NCBI GenBank assembly: GCA_003645825.1
Contig: QNCQ01000032.1
Span: 1 to 11,292 of the forward strand
Reading direction: 5' to 3'
DNA: 11,292 nt
Origin: Fidelibacterota bacterium
GTDB taxonomy: Bacteria > Fidelibacterota > UBA2242 > B5-G15
Positions 1 through 6,299 of the stretch are shown here, in pieces (the stretch's first letter is position 1; the number at the start of each line of letters is the position of its first letter). The translations under genes were made by a program, and so were the position numbers. The notes beneath the pieces were generated by a model, which was not told the DNA's origin, did not search any database, and saw only the letters and a program-made list of their open reading frames with translations.

Positions 1-435
1 GTTAAGTTGAGTGGTATTTTAAATATAGAAAAATATGTTGATCATTTTCTCTTCCATTATCATAGTAAATCATTGGTTCCTGTAATTCTTGTGACATATG
101 ACAGAGAGGCATATTATTCTAAGTTCAACAGGTGTTTGCGAATAACTTTTGATAAAAACCTGAGGGCGAAGTTGTTTCCGACAGTTGATGAACTGTTTAT
201 GGATTCTGGGATGGAATATGTTATAAGGAATTATTTTATACTTGAGGTGAAATTCTACAATAGTTTACCTGATTATTTACTGAATGTGATAGGTGAGTTT
301 TCGGTTCCGAGATTGGCACTGTCTAAGTATGTAATGAGTGTTGATGGGTTGCAAAGAAAAGGGAGACTTTCATTTTTACCCAAATTGATAGTAAATCGTA
401 GCAGAATTGCTCGCAACTTTGAAAGTGGGGGATGA
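1..435 (+). CDS. VTC domain polyphosphate polymerase family protein, 3' part (5' truncated by window)
   Basis: The reading frame is open from the first base, so this is the C-terminal 144 residues of a longer protein. The visible part matches the second half of a VTC catalytic domain, the tunnel fold of yeast Vtc4 that polymerises the gamma-phosphate of ATP into polyphosphate. Recognisable blocks are VTYDREAY (about 91-114), LRITFDKNLR (about 130-159), the acidic strand ILEVKF (238-255), whose Glu is the likely metal ligand by family analogy, and the LSKYV block (about 319-333), whose Ser-Lys matches phosphate-binding residues in Vtc4. No SPX domain or membrane segment is visible in this portion. 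The stop TGA at 433-435 is one base before the ATG of the DUF4956 gene, which implies translational coupling. Bacterial VTC proteins are often uncharacterised, so polyphosphate synthesis is a family-based inference. A role in another phosphate-transfer reaction is possible. Confidence 0.82.
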   Translation, partial: VKLSGILNIEKYVDHFLFHYHSKSLVPVILVTYDREAYYSKFNRCLRITFDKNLRAKLFPTVDELFMDSGMEYVIRNYFILEVKFYNSLPDYLLNVIGEFSVPRLALSKYVMSVDGLQRKGRLSFLPKLIVNRSRIARNFESGG

Positions 436-436
436 G

Positions 437-1114
437 ATGCTTGATGGCTTAAGTGATATATTTGTGGTAACGTTGTCGTTGCAGCAAGTTATTGTTAACT
501 TAGTGGTTGCTTTTATCAGTGGGTTTTTAATATCGATTATATACAGGCTTACTAATAGAGGAGTTGGATATACCCGTTCATTTATTGATTCACTTGTGGT
601 TCTTTCGATGATTACTAGTGTTGTTATTATGGTAATTGGCAATAATCTGGCAAGGGCATTTGGCTTGGTAGGCGCAATGTCTATTATAAGGTTCAGGACG
701 GCAGTGAAAGACATTCAGGATATTGTTTTTATCTTTTTTGCGCTGACAGCAGGGATGGCATCCGGTGTGGGCTTACACATTCTTTCGATTGTTGGGGTAA
801 TAATAATAGGTATAACATTAGTTATTTTTTCAAAACGCAAATTGTTGTTAAGGCCGTTTTACAATTTTCTAGTTCAATTTCATTTTTCGGGTGATATTGA
901 GAAGGGTATCCCTCCATATCAGAAAATTCTTGATAAGTATTGTAAGAGCTACAAATTGATTAATGTCAGAAGTACCGGAAGGGAAAATGAAATTGAATTG
1001 TCATATTACATTCACTTAAAAAAAGATACGGATCAACACAGGCTTTTTAGAGAATTGAATGCGGTTTCTGGAATTGAGAATCTCAATTTTTATTATGATG
1101 AAGAAAACGTATAA
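437..1114 (+). CDS. DUF4956 family integral membrane protein
   Basis: This 225-residue protein has a membrane-embedded N-terminal half and a soluble C-terminal half. Hydrophobic segments lie at about residues 17-36, 51-69, 94-110 and 111-131. Between the second and third is the conserved family block AFGLVGAMSIIRFRTAVKD (about 74-92), with charged Arg and Lys residues at the membrane edge. The soluble tail (about 140-225) has an alpha/beta pattern ending in an acidic patch. DUF4956 proteins have no established biochemical role but are commonly encoded next to VTC-domain proteins, as here, which suggests a membrane partner of polyphosphate or phosphate-polymer metabolism. The start chosen is ATG 437, preceded by a GGGGGAT purine stretch that overlaps the upstream gene's end. 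A TTG at 407 would extend it by 10 residues but has no better ribosome site. The family call is firm; the function is inference. Confidence 0.85.
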   Translation: MLDGLSDIFVVTLSLQQVIVNLVVAFISGFLISIIYRLTNRGVGYTRSFIDSLVVLSMITSVVIMVIGNNLARAFGLVGAMSIIRFRTAVKDIQDIVFIFFALTAGMASGVGLHILSIVGVIIIGITLVIFSKRKLLLRPFYNFLVQFHFSGDIEKGIPPYQKILDKYCKSYKLINVRSTGRENEIELSYYIHLKKDTDQHRLFRELNAVSGIENLNFYYDEENV

Positions 1115-1252
1115 GGAATAAAGCTGCCATCTCTCTTCTATTTTCTTCTTCCTTGAGAAAGGCACAATAAATTGGCACTATAACATTATAATTCTTTGAT
1201 TTAACAAAATTATTCATCAACATATGCGGCTTTTAAAAGTGGAGATTTTAAT

Positions 1253-1954
1253 ATGTATTCTGTTTCATATTTTAGGAGTAGTTGGGAGCCCCTTGTGTCC
1301 ATGATTGACACCATCGACCAGTTTATTTGTTTGTCTGATCCCAGATCGTATGAAATAGTTCTTGTAAATAAATATGTTAAAGATTTACTGGGCAGGGATC
1401 CAGCGGGAAAATTGTGTTATAGAGAACTTCAAAATCTTGATCATCCCTGTGATTTCTGCATAAACGATGTTATTTTAAAAGGAAGTAGAAGGTCTTATAA
1501 ATGGGAATATTACAATCCTGTATTCAACAAGTATTTCCTGATGGTGGATACAATTATTAGGTGGGTGGATGGTAGAGAGCTTAAGTTTGGAATTGGAATA
1601 GATACCACTGATCAAAAAAAGAAGGAACGGGCTTTAGAAGATAGAGGAAGGTTTTTTGATAGTATTCTAACAGCTATACAAGAAGGAATATCCGTATTGG
1701 GCCCAGATTTAGCAATAAGATATGTTAATGATTTTATGAATAAATGGTATGCAGAGAATGTTCCTCTTGAGGGGAAGAAATGTTATCGAGCATATCGTGA
1801 TCGGGATAAGCCGTGTGATCCCTGTCCCACTGTTAGATGCATGAAGACTGGGAAGACTGAAAGAGAAATAGTTCCTGGATTACCAGGAAAGGATCAATGG
1901 ATTGAGTTGTTCAGCTATTCTATGAAAGATAGTGATACGGGGGAGGTGATATGA
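1253..1954 (+). CDS. Tandem PAS sensor portion of an interrupted hybrid histidine kinase
   Basis: This 233-residue piece contains two PAS domains, at about residues 12-125 and 134-233. There is no signal peptide or membrane segment, so the sensor should be cytosolic. Each PAS carries the same cysteine layout: C55, C66, C69 in the first and C177, C188, C191 in the second, both C-x10-C-x2-C, with an extra C196 in the second. This suggests a metal, Fe-S or redox site, but no ligand is proven. The start ATG has a GGAG ribosome site eight bases upstream (1241-1244). The frame ends at a TGA (1952-1954) just before the usual PAS C-terminal strand. That strand, IVEFVRDIT, continues in the same frame after the stop and leads straight into the kinase domains. 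The piece is therefore the amino half of one broken gene rather than a stand-alone sensor. With no kinase domain of its own, the product probably does not signal alone. Confidence 0.75.
   Translation: MYSVSYFRSSWEPLVSMIDTIDQFICLSDPRSYEIVLVNKYVKDLLGRDPAGKLCYRELQNLDHPCDFCINDVILKGSRRSYKWEYYNPVFNKYFLMVDTIIRWVDGRELKFGIGIDTTDQKKKERALEDRGRFFDSILTAIQEGISVLGPDLAIRYVNDFMNKWYAENVPLEGKKCYRAYRDRDKPCDPCPTVRCMKTGKTEREIVPGLPGKDQWIELFSYSMKDSDTGEVI
1952..1954 (+). other. In-frame UGA interrupting the hybrid histidine kinase
   Basis: A single TGA separates the residues DTGEVI from IVEFVRDIT. Both sides are in one frame and together form the last strands of a PAS domain and the linker helix. The 13 codons between this stop and the next possible start (GTG 1994) still encode a normal PAS-to-HisKA connector. 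A GGA (Gly) or TGG (Trp) ancestor codon would need only one base change. UGA ends other genes here (433-435 and 6205-6207), so it is not a sense codon in this organism. Confidence 0.85.
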
Positions 1955-1993
1955 ATAGTTGAGTTTGTAAGGGATATAACGCGATTAAGAAGG

Positions 1994-3187
1994 GTGGAGG
2001 AAGAAAAAGAAAAATTACAGATTCAGCTTGCCCGGGTGCAAAAATTAGAAGCTATTGGAAGACCGGCGGGAGGGATAGCGCATGATTTTAATAATATGTT
2101 AACGATAATCATGGGTGATACAGAGCTTGTACTTAATAGTTTACCCTCTGACAGTTCAGCAAGGAAATACATAAAGCAAATATATGAAACTGCGATGCGT
2201 TCTTCGGATTTGGTTAAACAACTTTTGGGCTTTGCGAGAAAACAAGTGATCAAACCGGAAGTTGTTAATCTTAATAGGGTGATTGAACCTACTATAAAAC
2301 TTCTATCTGAAATTATTGGTGAGAATATAGAGCTTGTTTGGATTCCTGGAGAGGATTTGTATGATATTAAAGTTGACCCTGTTCAAGTGGATCAAATTTT
2401 GACAAACCTGTGTACGAACGCTAGGGATGCGATAAGTCCAGGTGTTGGAAAAATTGTGATTGAGACAAAAAATGTGAAATTGGATGAGAGTTATTGTAGG
2501 ATCCATGCTGCTTGTATTCCTGGAAATTATGTGATGATTTCGGTCACTGATAATGGCAGGGGAATGGATAGGGAAACACTTAAGCATATATTTGAACCAT
2601 TTTATACAACCAAAGAGGTAGGTAAAGGAACAGGGTTAGGTCTTTCAACGGTTTACGGAATTGTAAAACAGAATAACGGTTACATTGACGCCTATAGCGA
2701 GCTGGGTAAGGGAACCACTATCAAGATTTATATCCCGCAATATAAAAGTAAGGAGGAAATAAGTAAGGAAGCAGTGAAAGTTAATCAGCAAATAAGGGAG
2801 AGAGATTTATATGGTAATGAAACAATTTTAATGGTAGAAGATGAGATAAATATTCTTGAGATGGGCAAAACTATTTTAGAGAAGTTTGGCTATAAAGTTC
2901 TTACAGCAATTAGCCCTTTGGAAGCCCTTGAGATTGTGAAAGAACATGGAGATTCTATAGAACTTCTAATAACGGATTTAATAATGCCCGGTATGAATGG
3001 TAGACAACTTGCAGATAGCGTGGCTAAATTATACCCAGGGATAAAGGTTATTTATACATCTGGGTATACCCCAAATGTAATAATGCAAAGTGGTGTCATT
3101 AGAGATAATATTAACTTTATTCAGAAACCATATTCAATACATGATCTTTTGTTGAAGGTAAGAGAAGTTTTAAATGTGAAAAAATAG
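1994..3187 (+). CDS. Kinase-receiver portion of an interrupted hybrid histidine kinase
   Basis: This is a 397-residue piece in the same frame as the preceding PAS piece. A helical linker (about 1-18) leads to a HisKA H-box with phospho-accepting His30 in IAHDFNN. The HATPase domain has N138 and N142 in the N-box (about 134-146), the G1 box DNGRGM (186-191), the F-box FEPFYTT and the G2 box GKGTGLGL (210-217). A receiver domain (about 275-394) follows, with acidic pair E282/D283, phospho-acceptor D328 in TDLIMPGMNG, T355 and K378. No DNA-binding output domain is present, so phosphate would pass to an unseen partner. The H-box reads GRPAGG where GRLAGG is usual, which puts a proline (P24) inside the dimerisation helix six residues before His30. 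The GTG start at 1994 has a purine tract directly against it, too close to act as a ribosome site, so independent translation is doubtful. The natural start is ATG 1253. Confidence 0.75.
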   Translation: MEEEKEKLQIQLARVQKLEAIGRPAGGIAHDFNNMLTIIMGDTELVLNSLPSDSSARKYIKQIYETAMRSSDLVKQLLGFARKQVIKPEVVNLNRVIEPTIKLLSEIIGENIELVWIPGEDLYDIKVDPVQVDQILTNLCTNARDAISPGVGKIVIETKNVKLDESYCRIHAACIPGNYVMISVTDNGRGMDRETLKHIFEPFYTTKEVGKGTGLGLSTVYGIVKQNNGYIDAYSELGKGTTIKIYIPQYKSKEEISKEAVKVNQQIRERDLYGNETILMVEDEINILEMGKTILEKFGYKVLTAISPLEALEIVKEHGDSIELLITDLIMPGMNGRQLADSVAKLYPGIKVIYTSGYTPNVIMQSGVIRDNINFIQKPYSIHDLLLKVREVLNVKK

Positions 3188-3228
3188 GGAGAAGTTGCCT
3201 TACTATGTAACCTGATTAATTTTAGTAA

Positions 3229-3280
3229 ACTTATGGAATTTGACACTTGAAACCCTCGTAGAAATTTGATTTCCATAAGT
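3229..3280. repeat. Perfect 10-bp inverted repeat with 32-base loop
   Basis: ACTTATGGAA at 3229-3238 is exactly complementary in reverse to TTCCATAAGT at 3271-3280. The intervening 32 bases show no long internal pairing. No T-run follows the right arm, so it is not a standard intrinsic terminator. It could be a cis-acting hairpin, a protein-binding site or a short element remnant. The sequence shows the symmetry; the role is unknown. Confidence 0.6.
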
Positions 3281-3311
3281 GTATGTCATGTGTTTGAGTT
3301 GGGTACATACA
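3280..3311. repeat. 7-bp inverted repeat abutting the previous one
   Basis: TGTATGT at 3280-3286 pairs with ACATACA at 3305-3311 around an 18-base loop. It starts on the last base of the preceding inverted repeat, so two hairpins could stack in tandem. A 7-bp AT-rich repeat may arise by chance, so a function is uncertain. Confidence 0.4.
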
Positions 3312-3331
3312 GAAGTTCCTTCCCACTTTTT
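3296..3331 (+). terminator. Weak intrinsic terminator candidate after the kinase
   Basis: AGTTGGG (3297-3303) can pair with CCCACT (3322-3327) with one bulged T, and is followed directly by a run of T ending at 3331. The loop is long (about 18 bases) and the stem short, so termination would be weak. It overlaps the 7-bp inverted repeat, so the two structures exclude each other. It is the only T-tract hairpin noticed between the kinase and the next gene. Confidence 0.3.
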
Positions 3332-3430
3332 ATCAGCTAATAGTTGAATCTGAATTATCAGTAATATAACTAAATGATATCAAAATTATAATGTATTGTG
3401 CCAGCCTTCATATTTGAGATAGAAGAGTTT

Positions 3431-3460
3431 TTGAAAAGCGTCTTTATGGTAGGATATACA
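3431..3460 (+). promoter_or_regulatory. Possible sigma70-like promoter for the envelope locus
   Basis: TTGAAA (3431-3436) and TATACA (3455-3460) are spaced by 18 bases, close to a housekeeping -35/-10 pair. It would give a leader of roughly 130 bases before ATG 3598, containing the 8-bp inverted repeat. Such matches are common in AT-rich DNA, and relatives in this superphylum may use other promoter forms, so support is weak. Confidence 0.22.
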
Positions 3461-3524
3461 GAAGTTAATTGGTCTGATTTTTGTGGGATCTGAAGGTGCT
3501 TGATGAAGTTGCTGCTTGGGGTGT

Positions 3525-3552
3525 GTTAACATTTAGTAGTTGTCATGTTAAC
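3525..3552. repeat. 8-bp inverted repeat in the leader of the secreted-protein gene
   Basis: GTTAACAT (3525-3532) and ATGTTAAC (3545-3552) are exact reverse complements with a 12-base spacer. The repeat lies 45 bases before the start codon at 3598. The spacing suits a dimeric regulator operator on the double strand or a 5' leader hairpin. The symmetry is seen directly; the regulatory role is inference. Confidence 0.45.
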
Positions 3553-3597
3553 TTGAAAAGATGGAGATATATAATAGGTAAAAGAGAGGAGAGAGTT

Positions 3598-6207
3598 ATG
3601 AGAAGAGTTTTGTTATCTTTTGTCTTAATTTTTTTCGTTTTTGCTGTGTTTGCAGTTGCGCAGGAGAAGGTAATTAATAATTTTGATCAAGCTCCTGCAG
3701 ACCCTAACTACTGGGCATGGTTTGAACATGTTAATGCTGTTACGCAGCATGGTGGCCATTATCAGACAAGTGAGCATTCAGATTCGACAAAGGCCTATGT
3801 GCATGTCAGTTATGTAAGTGACCCAGTGAAATTCGGTTCTGGTGCTATGAGGTTAGAGTGGTCAACTCATAATAGCGAGAGCTGGGGAGGATATGCTAAA
3901 CTTGAGCATTGGTATCCTGATTCAAATGGCGTCTATGACTGGTCAAGTTATGATACTGTTTCATTCTGGTATTATAATGAAACGAAATCTACATTATCTG
4001 GTAGAGTACATTTGAGATTCAATTTGCACGACGTTAGTGATTCAGAAAATGGAAATAAAACTTATGATGTGATGCAATGCGAGTATTATTATTCGTTTCA
4101 TTACATTTTGGATGACGAACCAGGCTGGCATGAAATCAAAATACCGTTGATCTCTGGAGACTATTGGAGTGGTGAGGGTTTTAATTTAACAGGATGGGCT
4201 GGAATCCCCGGCAATGGGGTGCTTGATAAGGATAAGATTAAGGGTTTCTCATTTGAATTTTCAATGAGTGGAGCTGGCGAGGGAGATGATGCGCAGGGTG
4301 TTGTTATTCTTGATCATTTGGTACTGAAAGGACCTAGAAGTGTGGCGGTGGTATTCTTTAACGGTAAGGCTGTACCGAATAACGTAACTCTGTCAAATGC
4401 CTGGGGTAATACCGGAGCATTTATGATAACCGATGAGGAAGATATAGATGGTGGTTTGACAAACAGCATTAAGTGGAAACTACCTACTCAGGCATGGGAT
4501 GGTTTGATGTTTACAATGGATAGTCCAAAGGATTTGGGGTATACATGGACTCGGGATAGTATCAAGTTCTGGATTAAGGCTCCAGCAGGAATTGGTGAGT
4601 TGAAATTGGTTTTGACTGATGATGATGTTGATGGTTGGGTGGATAATGATGGAAATGGAAGTGATGATACCCCGGATCTGGAGTTTGAGGCAGGTTATAC
4701 TATAACTGAGGATGAGATTGGATTTGATGGAACATGGAAGCTTGTTAAGGTGGCTTTGAAAGATTTTTATAGATTTAGTGGAGCCTGGGATGGTGCCACA
4801 ATGAGAGAAGGCGAGATGGATTCCACCAGATTTTATCGATTTAAGATATTGGTTACTGATCACACAACGGGTTATGGAGAGATAGTTTATTTAGATAATG
4901 TATGGATTGGTAACCCAATGATTGATAATATTCCCCCTGCTGCTGTACAAAATGTGAATGTAACGGCGGGTCAGTATTACAATCTGGTTAGCTGGCAAGA
5001 TGTGCCTGATGAAACAGGAGAAACCTATACAGTGTATGCAAGCAGAAAGCCGATAACCGATTTAAACGATCCGAGTGTGGATGTAATTGCAAGTGATGTG
5101 TTAGAAGGGGTACAGGGTGCTATTCATCGGTTGTACTATCCGTTAGAAGATAAGGATGTTTCCTATTATTATGCTGTAGTGTGTAAAGATGCTGCTGGAA
5201 ACCTGGGTGAACCTGGAGTTACACAGGAGCCTTTTACGAACACGGCAAAAGCACGCCCGACAATCTCTCTGAGTCCACCTCAGAACTTTGTGGCCGATGG
5301 GTCATTTGATGAGTGGGAAGGAATTATGCCGTTCGTGATTAATCCCACTACCGGGCATGTACCAGCTGGTACTGTAACAGATGAAAATGATTTAAATGCT
5401 ACTGTTTATCTTGCTATTGATGATGATTATTTGTACATAGCTGCAGATGTAGTTGATAATGTGTATAATTATGATCCTTCGACGGATTGGTGGAATTCTG
5501 ATGCGTTGCAACTTTTCATTGGGTTGTATGATTGGAGAGGTCCAATGCACACATATTTTAACAGAGGCGAAGAACCTGACTATTCTCTATATATGAATGA
5601 AACAGGTTTCCACCATGATACTAAGGGTGGTGTAGTGCTATACGAATCTGGTACAGAGAATTACTATTTTGAAGGATTTAACCCGGATTATGTGATTGAA
5701 GCCAAGATTCCTCTTGATAGTATAAAACTGGATGAGGATGTGAGATTCCATCCTGTTAATGGTATGAGAATTCCTATTGATATCTATTTTCATGACAATG
5801 ATGGGAGCTGGGAAGGTAATGTTGGACTGTCACCGAATAGCACAGATCATCAATGGCAGTATCCAACGGAATGGACATACACCTGGATAGGTGATACAAC
5901 CGATGTTTCTGTTGGTATAGTTCCTGATAATGGTTCTGTTGCACTTGAATATAGATTGTACGATAATTATCCTAATCCCTTCAATCCGGCAACAGTTATC
6001 ACATTTAGTATAGCTGCTCCAGAGAAAGTGGAGCTTGCGATATACGACATTCTTGGTAGGAAAGTTGATGAGATTGTTAATGAGTATTTGCCAGCTGGGA
6101 TGTACCAGGTTAAATGGGATGCTACTTCGTTTCCATCTGGTATATACATTTACAAAATTAAAGCTGGTACCTTCGTAGAGACCAAAAAGATGATTTTGGT
6201 GAAGTGA
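3598..6207 (+). CDS. Secreted multidomain protein: CBM-like domains, FN3, CBM9-like, YPNPFNP sorting domain
   Basis: This 869-residue exported protein has a Sec signal peptide at residues 1-21 (MRR, a hydrophobic core, cleavage near AVA-Q). Two beta-rich regions follow (about 24-245 and 250-438), each ending in a strand like ILDHLVLKG or YLDNVWIG, typical of CBM11/galactose-binding-like sandwiches. Next come an FN3 domain (about 445-548) and a CBM9/DOMON-like region (about 563-768) starting ADGSFDEWEG, with YLYIAADVVD and a Trp pair at 631-632. The last 89 residues carry NYPNPFNPAT (790-799), IYDILGRKV and a KKMILVK terminus, the classic type IX sorting or FlgD-like module. No catalytic domain is visible, so it likely binds glycans at the surface. 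The second region has an acidic loop (341-357) resembling calcium-binding loops. ATG 3598 is chosen because AGGAG sits six bases upstream and a signal peptide follows at once. The ligand is unknown. Confidence 0.85.
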   Translation: MRRVLLSFVLIFFVFAVFAVAQEKVINNFDQAPADPNYWAWFEHVNAVTQHGGHYQTSEHSDSTKAYVHVSYVSDPVKFGSGAMRLEWSTHNSESWGGYAKLEHWYPDSNGVYDWSSYDTVSFWYYNETKSTLSGRVHLRFNLHDVSDSENGNKTYDVMQCEYYYSFHYILDDEPGWHEIKIPLISGDYWSGEGFNLTGWAGIPGNGVLDKDKIKGFSFEFSMSGAGEGDDAQGVVILDHLVLKGPRSVAVVFFNGKAVPNNVTLSNAWGNTGAFMITDEEDIDGGLTNSIKWKLPTQAWDGLMFTMDSPKDLGYTWTRDSIKFWIKAPAGIGELKLVLTDDDVDGWVDNDGNGSDDTPDLEFEAGYTITEDEIGFDGTWKLVKVALKDFYRFSGAWDGATMREGEMDSTRFYRFKILVTDHTTGYGEIVYLDNVWIGNPMIDNIPPAAVQNVNVTAGQYYNLVSWQDVPDETGETYTVYASRKPITDLNDPSVDVIASDVLEGVQGAIHRLYYPLEDKDVSYYYAVVCKDAAGNLGEPGVTQEPFTNTAKARPTISLSPPQNFVADGSFDEWEGIMPFVINPTTGHVPAGTVTDENDLNATVYLAIDDDYLYIAADVVDNVYNYDPSTDWWNSDALQLFIGLYDWRGPMHTYFNRGEEPDYSLYMNETGFHHDTKGGVVLYESGTENYYFEGFNPDYVIEAKIPLDSIKLDEDVRFHPVNGMRIPIDIYFHDNDGSWEGNVGLSPNSTDHQWQYPTEWTYTWIGDTTDVSVGIVPDNGSVALEYRLYDNYPNPFNPATVITFSIAAPEKVELAIYDILGRKVDEIVNEYLPAGMYQVKWDATSFPSGIYIYKIKAGTFVETKKMILVK

Positions 6208-6218
6208 AAGTATGCCTT

Positions 6219-6259
6219 AAAAAAGGGGGAGGGGGTATTGATTTCCCTCCCCCTTTTTT
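6219..6259. terminator. Very strong, probably bidirectional intrinsic terminator
   Basis: The 15-base arm 6219-6233 (six A, five G, A, three G) pairs perfectly with 6245-6259 (three C, T, five C, six T), with an 11-base loop between. The right arm ends in a six-T run, and the A-run on the left gives the same shape on the other strand. It starts 11 bases after the stop of the secreted-protein gene and ends about 40 bases before the receptor start. Confidence 0.95.
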
Positions 6260-6299
6260 ATCACAATAATGTTCGTTATCTAAAAAGGTTAGAGTGGCT

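Larger units (their letters stand above)
3188..3597. other. Gene-free intergenic region with several inverted repeats
   Basis: About 410 bp separate the kinase stop from the signal-peptide gene. No reading frame here has a credible length or ribosome site; the longest ATG frame noticed, at 3446, has 15 codons. The region holds a 10-bp inverted repeat (3229-3280), a 7-bp one (3280-3311), an 8-bp one (3525-3552), a weak terminator-like hairpin (about 3296-3331) and a weak promoter candidate (3431-3460). It probably carries the end of the kinase transcript and the promoter and 5' leader of the downstream envelope genes. Confidence 0.6.

Noticed and set aside
1123..1164. Terminator between the DUF4956 gene and the kinase
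   Set aside because: TGCC/GGCA and TCTC/GAGA can pair only with internal loops, and no T-run follows.
1172..1192. Promoter for the kinase from TTGGCA and TATAAT
   Set aside because: The boxes are only 9 bases apart, too close for a sigma70 promoter. A sigma54 reading of TTGGCAC also fails, because no GC pair lies at the right distance.
1952..1954. UGA read as glycine (alternative genetic code)
   Set aside because: A Gly codon would fit the protein here, but TGA cleanly ends the VTC gene at 433-435 and the secreted-protein gene at 6205-6207, each followed by a new gene or a terminator.
1952..1995. Selenocysteine insertion at the internal UGA
   Set aside because: No stable hairpin is visible in the 40 bases after the UGA, and the position is an ordinary PAS strand with no redox motif.
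3481..3597. N-terminal extension of the secreted protein from TTG 3481
   Set aside because: It would bury the signal peptide 39 residues inside the protein and run through the leader inverted repeat; ATG 3598 has a strong ribosome site.
4480..4863. Antisense reading frame inside the secreted-protein gene
   Set aside because: It lies wholly opposite a well-supported coding region, has no recognisable domain or ribosome site, and reflects codon bias of the + strand gene. The same holds for minus-strand frames at 376-714, 2023-2253, 2303-2587, 5967-6149, 6327-6608, 6744-6992, 9586-9768, 10550-10816 and 10735-11121.
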